From positions 1 to 23,817 of the IMG/VR virus record IMGVR_UViG_3300042565_002849: DNA of 23,817 nt; one strand, written 5' to 3'. The stretch is from a virus. Below the pieces are notes generated by a model. The model was not told where the DNA came from. It made no database searches and saw only the letters and a list, made by a program, of their open reading frames with translations. This document shows, one piece after another, positions 1 through 6,900 of the stretch; the stretch's first letter is position 1, and each line of letters starts with the position of its first letter. A program made the translations under genes and the position numbers.

Positions 1-563
1 ACTTCATCTACGACTACGCCGCGTTCAACGCCTGCTTGCGCGGCTACAAGGAAACGACAGCGGCGGAAGACCTGATCAACGTGACGTTCAACGGCATGAG
101 CCGCAGCCGGGCCATCTTCGGGCGCTTCGATGCCGGCGCGGCACCTCTGACCACTGGTGCTGTCCAATCGGTGATCCTCGCCACTGCCCCCTCCAGCGGC
201 GTCCGCCGTTACGCCGTGGTTCCGGTCGACAACGGCACCGCCATCGTGGTCACCGCCAACCAAACCGTTACCTACACCTCCGACGGCACGGCGGCCCTCA
301 CCCAGTTGGCCCTGGGCGCAGCCGATGGCAGCGGCTTCCGCCTCGAGCTGGCCTCCAGTGGCGTCCGCGTCCCGGCGGTGGTCACCCTGGCCGCCAACGT
401 GGTCACGATCAACCCGGTGGCCGACCTGGCCGCGGCGACCATCTACCGGCTGGTGGTGCGCGATGGGGCGATCACCCAGGCGGTCAACGCATCCCTGGTG
501 GCCGATGCCGCCGGCATCCGCCGGCCGCTGGCGGGCTTCTCCACCACCTTCCGCACCGCCTGA
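1..563 (+). CDS. Probable major tail (tube) protein with C-terminal Ig-like domain, 5' partial
   Basis: The reading frame is open from base 3 and has no start in the window, so this is the C-terminal part (about 186 residues) of a longer protein. The first ~45 visible residues (YDYAAFNACLRGYKETTA, then INVTFNGMSRSRAIFG) fit the end of a tail-tube fold. The remainder looks like a bacterial Ig-like domain of the Big_5/SbsA type: an opening ATAPSSG, alternating beta strands, a TVTYTSDGTAAL strand, then VVTINPVADLAAATIYRL and a closing FSTTFRTA. Such Ig domains are known to decorate tail-tube proteins of siphophages. The position just before the G/GT chaperones and the tape measure supports a tube role, because that is the lambda-like gene order, although an accessory block lies between. 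A strong terminator follows, common after a highly expressed structural gene. The tube assignment is inference from position and weak sequence features; the Ig-like domain is better supported. Confidence 0.6.
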   Translation, partial: FIYDYAAFNACLRGYKETTAAEDLINVTFNGMSRSRAIFGRFDAGAAPLTTGAVQSVILATAPSSGVRRYAVVPVDNGTAIVVTANQTVTYTSDGTAALTQLALGAADGSGFRLELASSGVRVPAVVTLAANVVTINPVADLAAATIYRLVVRDGAITQAVNASLVADAAGIRRPLAGFSTTFRTA

Positions 564-592
564 TCCTGATCAGGGCAACAGGAGCAACACCG

Positions 593-614
593 GGGGCCTG
601 CGGGGCCCCTTTTT
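593..614 (+). terminator. Intrinsic terminator after the tail-tube gene
   Basis: A perfect 6-bp stem GGGGCC (593-598) / GGCCCC (604-609) with loop TGCGG is followed directly by five T residues (610-614). It starts 30 bases after the stop of the upstream gene. A second, AT-rich hairpin (TTTTCGTG 611-618 / CACGAAAA 623-630) overlaps the T tract and could help stop transcription arriving from the opposite-strand gene that ends at 644. Confidence 0.8.
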
Positions 615-643
615 CGTGGCGTCACGAAAATGGGCGCCCCCTT

Positions 644-1009
644 TCATTGCATCACGATGGCCCTGTAGGAGTTGCCATCAAACACGCAATCTGCCGTTGC
701 CTCCTTGTAGCCGCCGAAGCCGTTTCGTGAACGGAACGATGTCCGTGCCACCCAGCCGCGTCCCGGCTTTGCATCCACGATCTGAGTGGCGATCCGTTGA
801 TAACTGTCGGGATCGGTCAACTGAGCCTGGATTGCCTTGTCGCAGTTGCTGGCGCCCATGTAGCGGGTGTCTCCAACCGTGGCATCAGTGCTTGTGCCTG
901 CGCTTCGAGTGCTTGGATCTAACCAAAGTATCAGCCCAATAAGTATTACGCCGAGTCCTGCCATTCCCAAAACTATTCCAAGGAGTATTTTCCAGGGGCG
1001 AGTAATCAT
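644..1009 (-). CDS. Small membrane-anchored protein of unknown function
   Basis: This minus-strand gene of 121 residues starts at the ATG read from 1009. In-frame ATGs at 1036 and 1045 would add 9 or 12 residues; no start has a clear ribosome binding site. Residues 8-30 form one strongly hydrophobic helix (ILLGIVLGMAGLGVILIG), preceded by two basic residues, so the protein is probably anchored in the membrane by its N-terminus. The soluble part has two cysteines (C56, C108) within a pattern seen in many small bacterial proteins: C-x-x-A-I then LTDPDSY, later FRSRNGFGGY and ADCVF. I cannot name the family. Base composition is visibly lower in GC than the flanking tail genes, and the gene lies against the direction of the tail operon. 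Both suggest a moron-type accessory gene, for which superinfection exclusion or host-surface modification are possibilities only. Confidence 0.6.
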   Translation of the reverse strand: MITRPWKILLGIVLGMAGLGVILIGLILWLDPSTRSAGTSTDATVGDTRYMGASNCDKAIQAQLTDPDSYQRIATQIVDAKPGRGWVARTSFRSRNGFGGYKEATADCVFDGNSYRAIVMQ

Positions 1010-1046
1010 GGGGATAGGTACAGCTAAGCCCGCCATGACTAGCACA

Positions 1047-1072
1047 CTGCAGCTTTCCGATGCGACCTGCAG
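1047..1072. repeat. Paired CTGCAGC sites, possible operator
   Basis: CTGCAGC occurs at 1047-1053 and again at 1067-1073, with starts 20 bases apart (about two helical turns); each contains the palindrome CTGCAG. They lie just upstream of the minus-strand membrane gene and could be a binding site, but CTGCAG is easily found by chance in GC-rich DNA. Confidence 0.2.
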
Positions 1073-1128
1073 CGGACCCTAGGTGGCGCCTCTGAACCCA
1101 GCCCCCGCCTCCCGTACTCTTGCACTGG

Positions 1129-1149
1129 GGGGAAGGGTCGGCCCTCCCC
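1129..1149. other. GC-rich hairpin in the intergenic region
   Basis: GGGG (1129-1132), a bulged A, AGGG (1134-1137), loop TCGG, CCCT (1142-1145) and CCCC (1146-1149) form a strong stem. There is no T tract on either side, so it is not a typical terminator. It lies in the 300-base non-coding stretch between the divergent genes starting at 1009 (minus) and 1310 (plus). Apart from this hairpin, the paired CTGCAGC sites and the TTGACA box, I see nothing in that stretch. Confidence 0.35.
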
Positions 1150-1223
1150 GCAAGGCTGGGCGCCGGGAGTGGTGTCGTCTGTCGCCACTCGGGCTCCGGC
1201 ATCGGAGGCCCTCCCCCCACCTC

Positions 1224-1252
1224 TTGACAAAAGACGAACTGTTGTACCGTAT
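1224..1252 (+). promoter_or_regulatory. Possible sigma70-type promoter for the KilA-N gene
   Basis: A perfect -35 hexamer TTGACA is at 1224-1229. The -10 is poor: CCGTAT (1247-1252) at 17-base spacing or TACCGT (1245-1250) at 15-base spacing. It is 58 bases upstream of the KilA-N start codon, on the correct strand, and downstream of the terminator that closes the previous gene, so an independent promoter is expected near here. Confidence 0.35.
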
Positions 1253-1298
1253 CTGCACCCGGCGGCGACGTTGGGCAACAGATCCGCCCGCTTTGAGC

Positions 1299-1303
1299 GG
1301 GAG
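1299..1303 (+). promoter_or_regulatory. Ribosome binding site fixing the KilA-N start
   Basis: GGGAG at 1299-1303 lies six bases before the ATG at 1310. The frame is open further upstream to a GTG at 1169, but that start has no comparable site and would translate the promoter region, so 1310 is chosen. Confidence 0.6.
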
Positions 1304-1309
1304 CCATTG

Positions 1310-2260
1310 ATGAACAGCAGCCTCACCCCCAAGGGGATGGAATCCCGCACCTGGAATGGTGTGGACATCCTGCGTCGGCCCCTCGACGGCTACGTGAACG
1401 CCACGGCCATGTGCAAGGCCTGCGGCAAGGAATTCTCCGACTACCGGCGCCTCGACCGCACAACCCAGTATTTGCAAGCCCTCTCGACGTCCCTGGGAAT
1501 TCCCAGGGACCTCCTGATCCAGTCGATCACCACGGGGCTGAATGAAATCAGGGGCACCTGGGTCCACCCCCGCATCGCGGTGGACCTGGCCCGGTGGCTG
1601 CACCCTAAGTTCGCCGTGATGATGGACGGCTGGTTCCTGGAGAGCTTCACGCCCAAGCTCGCCGCCGATCCCAACCCGGCCACGGCGGCCCTGCCCCCGC
1701 AGCAGCGGGAGCTGCTGGAGTACCAGGTCGGCGGCCCTGGCATCAACGTCCTCGGCGCCACCGCCTTCTCTGAGCCGCTGACCCAGATCCTCGACGCCTA
1801 CACCACCCAGACAGAAGCCGAGCAGGAGGCACTCCCCCAACCTAAACGCTGCCGTTCCCTGCGCTTCCCCCGCCCTGCCGCCAAACACTTCCTTGAATGG
1901 TTCGTTGCTGAGCACGGCCAGCTGGTGATCTCCCCAGCCCCTATCGGCATCCCTGTTGGTGCGGTGGCATGCCCTCCCCGGCCACCGGCCCCGCCGGCAC
2001 CCGCGCCGCAGCCCCCACGCAACGATCAGGCCTGGGCCATGCCCCAGCAGCGCTTCAATCCCGGCGACCTGATCACCGGCCCCGAGCTGGCTCACCTGCT
2101 GGGCATCGATTCGCACTCCCTCAACAAGTGGGCTGCTGCCAAGCCGATCGGAGCAGAACGCGACGGCTGGCGCCTCATCGGCCGCGGCAAGCTCTCCGCC
2201 GGAAAGCTGTGCAGCACCTATCCCCCGGGCTGTGCCAGCTGGCTGTTCATGAAGCTCTGA
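1310..2260 (+). CDS. KilA-N domain DNA-binding protein (antirepressor-like)
   Basis: This 316-residue protein has a KilA-N domain at about residues 15-115. Recognisable elements are WNGVDILRRPLDGYVNATAM, then LNEIRGTWVHPRIAVDLARW and LHPKFAVMMDGWF, the conserved core of that family. KilA-N domains occur in phage antirepressors and in DNA-binding proteins of large DNA viruses. A Pro/Ala-rich linker follows (about 221-238). The C-terminal segment (about 250-292, LITGPELAHLLGIDSHSLNKW) looks like a second helix-turn-helix of the kind that picks out a DNA site. The architecture therefore suggests a two-module DNA-binding regulator. Its position inside a tail operon, with its own ribosome binding site and possible promoter, is unusual, since such genes normally sit near the lysogeny/early region. 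Target and effect (repressor inactivation, late-gene control) are unknown. Confidence 0.8.
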   Translation: MNSSLTPKGMESRTWNGVDILRRPLDGYVNATAMCKACGKEFSDYRRLDRTTQYLQALSTSLGIPRDLLIQSITTGLNEIRGTWVHPRIAVDLARWLHPKFAVMMDGWFLESFTPKLAADPNPATAALPPQQRELLEYQVGGPGINVLGATAFSEPLTQILDAYTTQTEAEQEALPQPKRCRSLRFPRPAAKHFLEWFVAEHGQLVISPAPIGIPVGAVACPPRPPAPPAPAPQPPRNDQAWAMPQQRFNPGDLITGPELAHLLGIDSHSLNKWAAAKPIGAERDGWRLIGRGKLSAGKLCSTYPPGCASWLFMKL

Positions 2261-2366
2261 GCCGCACCCTCACCACGGCCCGGGCCCTGCGCCTGGGCCA
2301 CCCCATCCCCTTGCACGCTCCCCATGCCCGTTCTTCCCCTCTGGTCTTCCCCTCCCCCTGACGAGT

Positions 2367-2372
2367 GGGAGG
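2367..2372 (+). promoter_or_regulatory. Strong Shine-Dalgarno deciding the 2378 start
   Basis: GGGAGG at 2367-2372 lies five bases before the ATG at 2378. The in-frame ATG at 2324, 18 codons upstream, has no such site. Confidence 0.6.
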
Positions 2373-2377
2373 CCACT

Positions 2378-2644
2378 ATGCGCGCCGAGTTCGACGTGCT
2401 CCGCTCGACCATCTTGCGGGTGGGCCTGCTGGCTGCCGACAAGGTCTGCTCCAGAGAAGATCGGATCCGGCTTCAGTTGCTGGCCTACCAGGATCCCGAA
2501 GGCATCACCACGGCCAACCTGCCAGAGCTGCACGACCAGGTGCTGCAGCTCACCACACAGGTGGCCCACATCGCCCTGGCGGCTGTGAGCAAGGCCGCGG
2601 CGGCTCCGGATGATCCGCGCCGGCAGGGGGGAGCACAGACTTGA
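2378..2644 (+). CDS. Small hypothetical protein, 88 residues
   Basis: I do not recognise this protein. The start at 2378 is chosen for its GGGAGG ribosome binding site; starting at 2324 would give 106 residues. The predicted product (MRAEFDVLRSTILRVGLLAA..., then REDRIRLQLLAYQ, LPELHDQVLQLTTQVAHIALA) is mostly alpha-helical with heptad-like hydrophobic spacing, suggesting a helical bundle or short coiled coil. It has no membrane segment and no obvious catalytic motif. It lies between the KilA-N gene and the tail chaperones and may belong to the accessory block. Confidence 0.55.
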   Translation: MRAEFDVLRSTILRVGLLAADKVCSREDRIRLQLLAYQDPEGITTANLPELHDQVLQLTTQVAHIALAAVSKAAAAPDDPRRQGGAQT

Positions 2645-2691
2645 GGCACTACTGATCGCTAGCTGTGCATCACCGCCTGCTGTTGACCCCG

Positions 2692-2913
2692 ATGCAGAAC
2701 GTTGTGGCGATCGACTGCCGCGCCCCTGACGCGGGCGGCGAGGTGTCGGTGGGCATGCTGGTGATCGAAGCCGGCACCAGTGATACAGAGGTACTGGTGA
2801 CCCCACCAACAGGCGGTAATGAGTTCTGGATGACCCTCCCTGAGGCCGTCCTGAATCAAGGCCAGCGCTACGTTGGGTTCAAGATCCGTGCAGCCCTTCG
2901 GCCCGTTTCATGA
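2692..2913 (+). CDS. Small hypothetical protein translationally coupled to the tail chaperone
   Basis: A 73-residue protein from the ATG at 2692; a GTG at 2665 would add nine residues, and neither has a clear ribosome binding site. Its stop overlaps the start of the tail chaperone gene as ATGA (2910-2913), which suggests translational coupling to the tail operon rather than membership of the accessory block. The product appears beta-rich (VVAIDCRAP, EVSVGMLVIEAG, TEVLVTPP, RYVGFKIRAA) and small. No family recognised. By position it could be a tail-completion or chaperone-associated protein, but nothing in the sequence proves this. Confidence 0.5.
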   Translation: MQNVVAIDCRAPDAGGEVSVGMLVIEAGTSDTEVLVTPPTGGNEFWMTLPEAVLNQGQRYVGFKIRAALRPVS

Positions 2914-3527
2914 CCTTCAGCAGCCGCCTACTGGCGTCGTTCCGCACCGGTCACAAGATCATCGGCGGGAAGTTCCGCCTCGCGGTCTACGGCAAGGTGC
3001 TCCAGGGGGAAGCGGAGCTCCTCGAGCAGCACGATCGGGAGCGCTGCGTCAGCGTTGGCGCCTTCTACCAGCTGGCCGATGGCATCGCCAAGGAGACGGG
3101 GATGCCCCTGGAGGAGGTGGACAAGCTGATCCAGAACATGACCGCTGCGGTGGATCCAGGCAATCCTGATTCCGTCAAAGGCGCGCTGCAGAGCTTTGGC
3201 CTCCTTTCCGCCGATCAGGGCCGGCTGCACAACTTCCTCGCCAGCCAGACCCTGCTGGGTGATCAGAAGAAGGCCCAGGTCCACAGGGTGCTGGTCGGCC
3301 GCGGCGAGGGGATGGACCCCGAAAGCCTGGAGTGGGTGAAGCTGGGGCCAGATCTCTGGGGTGAGGAGGACACCGCTCAGCTGCCCACCGATCTGATCAA
3401 CGAGATCCAGCAGTTCCTGCTCGAAGAGAAAGCGGCGATGCTGGCAGCGGGAAAGCCTCCGGCACCGGCGAAGACGCCCCGTCGAGCGCCGAAGAGCTCA
3501 CCCGCAGCGAGCACCGCGACCGCATAG
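2910..3527 (+). CDS. Tail assembly chaperone, zero-frame product (lambda gpG analogue)
   Basis: A 205-residue, largely helical protein whose last ~25 residues are low-complexity Ala/Pro/Lys/Ser. It sits directly upstream of a second open frame in the -1 register, followed by the tape-measure gene. This is the hallmark layout of the G/GT tail assembly chaperones, which bind and keep the tape-measure protein soluble while the tube polymerises around it. The heptamer GGGAAAG lies at 3449-3455, in the correct phase (G GGA AAG) and at residue 182, just before the low-complexity tail. That tail is therefore what is translated when the ribosome does not slip. The start overlaps the previous gene by ATGA. 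Sequence similarity to a named G family is not claimed; the call rests on architecture, position and the slippery site. Confidence 0.75.
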   Translation: MTFSSRLLASFRTGHKIIGGKFRLAVYGKVLQGEAELLEQHDRERCVSVGAFYQLADGIAKETGMPLEEVDKLIQNMTAAVDPGNPDSVKGALQSFGLLSADQGRLHNFLASQTLLGDQKKAQVHRVLVGRGEGMDPESLEWVKLGPDLWGEEDTAQLPTDLINEIQQFLLEEKAAMLAAGKPPAPAKTPRRAPKSSPAASTATA

Positions 3528-3940
3528 AGGCCTACCTCAAGACACCGCCAACCGACTGGGATGAGATCCAGCTGGTGCTGACCAGCGGCCTGACCCAGGA
3601 CCCCCGCTGGCATGCCGAGCGGCTGCCGTTTCAACCGGTGGATGCCGTGCTGAAGGCCTATCACTGGGCCCTGAAGGAGAAGGCGAAACGCACCAACGAG
3701 ATGAGCACCACCATGGCCCGGCTGGCGGAGATGGTGGAAATCGCAGCCTTCCCAGGGCTAGGCAACAAGGCCCGGGGCCAGGACGCCTTCCTGCCCTTCA
3801 AGATCACCGAGGCCCCTGGCAAGAACGCCCGGATCACTGAGGAGACGGCCAAGGTGATCCGCTGGCTGATCAGCAACGGGCAGATGCCCCAGCGGGTGCT
3901 GGTGCTGGCCCTGGCGGAGCTGGAGCGCAGCGGGTTCTGA
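2910..3940 (+). CDS. Tail assembly chaperone frameshift fusion (lambda gpGT analogue), join 2910..3455,3455..3940
   Basis: Slipping back one base on GGGAAAG (3449-3455) continues translation in the -1 frame from 3455 to the TGA at 3938-3940, giving a 343-residue fusion: 182 residues of the G part plus 161 residues of a T part. The T frame has no stop between the slip site and 3938. It has no good start of its own: its first in-frame candidate is a GTG at 3575, without a ribosome binding site, and the well-formed sequence EELTRSEHRDRIEAYL lies upstream of it, so it must be reached by frameshifting. The T part is helical and charged (WALKEKAKRTNEMSTTMARL). In lambda the T domain links the chaperone complex to the tube protein. 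The tape-measure gene starts 43 bases later. Confidence 0.8.
3449..3455 (+). promoter_or_regulatory. -1 programmed ribosomal frameshift site GGGAAAG
   Basis: The heptamer G GGA AAG fits the X-XXY-YYZ rule in the zero frame of the gene starting at 2910 (codon boundary at 3450). It is the same heptamer described for the lambda G-GT frameshift. The -1 frame downstream is open to the stop at 3940. Confidence 0.8.
3466..3491 (+). other. Possible frameshift-stimulating stem-loop
   Basis: Ten bases after the slippery heptamer, CGGCG (3466-3470) pairs with CGCCG (3487-3491). An inner stem GACG (3473-3476) / CGTC (3480-3483) closes a CCC loop. The spacing is slightly longer than the usual 5-9 bases for bacterial -1 frameshift stimulators, and lambda itself needs no strong structure, so its role is uncertain. 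Confidence 0.4.
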
Positions 3941-3983
3941 TCATCACGGGCCCAGACTGACCCCAAGCAGTAATGAACAGGGT

Positions 3984-6900
3984 TTGACCCAGAGCGGCGG
4001 CGGCGGCGAGTACAGCCTTGGCACAGCCACGCTGACCCTGCGCGGCGACATGCAGCCGCTGGAGCGGGACCTGGCGCGCATGCGGCAGGTGATCGCCGAC
4101 ATGGAGCGGCGGGGGACGAACATCCCTGCCCCCAACATTCCGCCGCCATCGCCGGAGGCGCAGCGTGGCTACGAGGGGCTGCTCAAGACCCTGGAGCGGC
4201 TGCGCGGCGCTGCCCAGGGCGATGGGGAAGCGTTCAAGGCGTTGCAGGAGCAGCTCCGTGGTGCGGGCCAGGCGGCCGGCGCCGCTGGTGGTGCTGGTGG
4301 CTTTGGCGGTGCTGGCGACGCCTTGGGCGGCCTGCTGGGCATGGCCGGCAAGGCGATCCCGATGCTGGGCCAGCTGGGCCTGGCGGCCACCGGCATCCAG
4401 TCGATCTTCGGGGGGATGGCCGGGGCGATCAGCGCCGTGCTGGGGCCGTTGCAGCAGCTATCGGCAGAGGCCGGCCGGCTCAACAAACAAGTGGCGGAGG
4501 CTGGGATTTTCGCGGCGCAGTCGTTCGCGATCCTCGGTCCGGACGGGAAGTTGGTGGAGGGCACTGCCCGCCAGATGCAGATGGTGCGCGGCGCCATCCT
4601 CAAGGAATACAAGGGGATCCAGCAGGAGGTGGCCAACATCTCCGGCGCGACAGCTGGGGAGATCTACGAGGGGTTCAACATCGTCCTGAGCAACATCAGC
4701 AGCCTGGGCGCCAAAGGCACCACGGAGAACGCCGCCAAGTTGGCCACCAGGATTGCCGCCGGCATGAACACTCTTGGCGTGCCTGGCTACCAGCTGCGGG
4801 GTGAGGTGAATGCCCTGATGATGGGCAACATCGGGCCTGACGCGATGCTGGCCAAGAAGCTGGGCATCAGCGGGGATGACGTGCGCCAGCAGCAAGCGCA
4901 GGGCACCTACTACGACTTCCTGATGGGGAAGCTGCAGAAGCTCTACGAAGGGCAGAAAGTCCTGGCTCTCTCGCTGGCCAACGTGAAGAGCAACTTCGAC
5001 GACGTGAACCAGGCGATCTCTTCTGAGGCCGGGCAACCGCTGGAGCGGGACACGGCGACGATGATGCAGTCGATCCTGGTCACCTTCAAAAACCTGCAGC
5101 AGAGCTTCACCGGGTTCTTCAAGTCGATCGCGGAAGCGGTGGGGCCGGTGCTCAAGCTTTTCGGCCCGGTGGTGTCGATCCTGACCTCGATCGGTGCGGC
5201 GGCCTCCTCGGTCGGGCAGATCATCATGGATGTGGTCGGGACGGTCACGGCCGTGGTGGGCGGTGGCCTGATGCCAATCCTCACCGCAGTGGCGCGGACA
5301 GGTGAACTGATCGCTCGCGTGGTGGGGCTAGTGGCGGAGGCCATTGGAGCCGTAATCAACCCGATCAAGGCGCTTTTTAACGTGGGAGGCGACACGCAAA
5401 CCGCCGCGGTGTCGAGCTTCTTCGATCAAATGTTCACCGGCCTGGACAAGGTGAGCGGCGCCATCGATTCGTTCAATCAGAAATGGGCGGCGATGGTGCT
5501 CAACACAAACCTGGCGGCCGTGCGGGCAAACATGAAGCTGACCGGCAAGTCCGAGGAGGAGATCCAGGCAGCCGAAAACGACATGCGGGACCGCTACAAG
5601 CTCCAGAGCGGCCTCACGGAAGAGGTGCAGCTGCGCAGCCTCCAGGTGCCTGGTGCAACCCTGGATCGGATTGAGGCCAGAGACCAACGGCTCGGCGTTG
5701 GATCGGCACGAGCCCTGGCCATCTCCAAAGAATGGGCAGACATCAAGCAGAAGTCCTATCAGAACGAGATCAAGAGCCTGGAGCAGGGCCTCACCTTGAT
5801 GAACAAACAGCGGGAGGTGGCCGAGGCTATGAGCGCCGTGGCGGCTGCCCGGCGCGCCCTGCTGGCCCGCAGCTACGAGCTGGGGGTGCAGGTGGCGGCA
5901 TCCCCCGAGGCCAAGGCCGCGGCCGAAACTCGCCTGGCGGATGTGAAGCTCCGGCAGGAGAAGGAAGCGATCGCCGAGCGGCGGGGGATCCTCCAGACGG
6001 AGCGGGAGCTCCAGCAACGGCAGATGCTGATCCAGCAGACCCAGATCAAGATCCAGCAGGAGCAGCTCAAGATCCAGGTGGCTGAGGCCGAAGCGGAGCG
6101 GGAGCGGGTGCGAACGGATACCCAGGCATTTCTGAAAGCCAGGGGTAACACCTCTCCCCGCAGCCCGGAATGGATGGCCATGACCACTCAGCTCAACAAG
6201 CTGGCGGCGGAGCAGACCTTGAACAATGCCAAGGTGGCCGGGAGCAGAAAAGCCCTGGAGCTGGCTTTCCAGGCCGAGGGGCAGCTGGGCACCATCAACG
6301 GCCTGGAGGCCCAGCGCCTGGGCCTGCAGGAGCAGCAGCTCGACATTCAGGGCCAGTCGGCGCAGTACACCAGGGAGCAGCAGGCCCTGATGGCACAGAT
6401 CAGCGCCGCAGAGCAGAAGATCACCAACGAGCTCACCCGGGCCACCAACATCCAGAACGAGAAGAAGCAGAGGCTGGAAGCGCAAACCGAAGAGATCAAC
6501 CGCCAGCTCAAGCTCCAGGATCAGCAGGGCCGGCTGGAGAAGGCCAGGGCCGACCTGGCTGCCACCCGTGCCAAGGCCGAGGTGCAAGCGGCGCAGCGGC
6601 TCGAGGAGGTGCAGGCGGCCCAGGACCGGGCCCGCAATGGTGGCGGCACGGCGTCGGTGATCGAGGCCCAGATTGCGGCGGCCGCGGCCGGCGTGACGGA
6701 AATGCAGACGGCGGCCGAGGTGCAGAAGCGCCTCTATGACGCCCGTGAGCAGCAGATGCAGCGGGAGCACCAGCTGCAGGCCCGCCAGCTGGAGGTGCAA
6801 CAGATGCGGGAGAAGAGCGAGGTGCGGATTCAGGAGCTGCAGCTGCGAGGCCAGCAGGTTGCTCTGGCGATCGAGAAAGCCCGGCTGGTCGCCGATCTTG

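Noticed and set aside
1079-2116. 345-codon minus-strand frame opposite the KilA-N gene
   Set aside because: Gly/Arg/His-rich shadow of a gene with a clear conserved domain; no family resemblance.
3575-3940. Separate small gene starting at GTG 3575
   Set aside because: No ribosome binding site, and the frame continues meaningfully upstream to the slippery site; better explained as the T part of the frameshift fusion.
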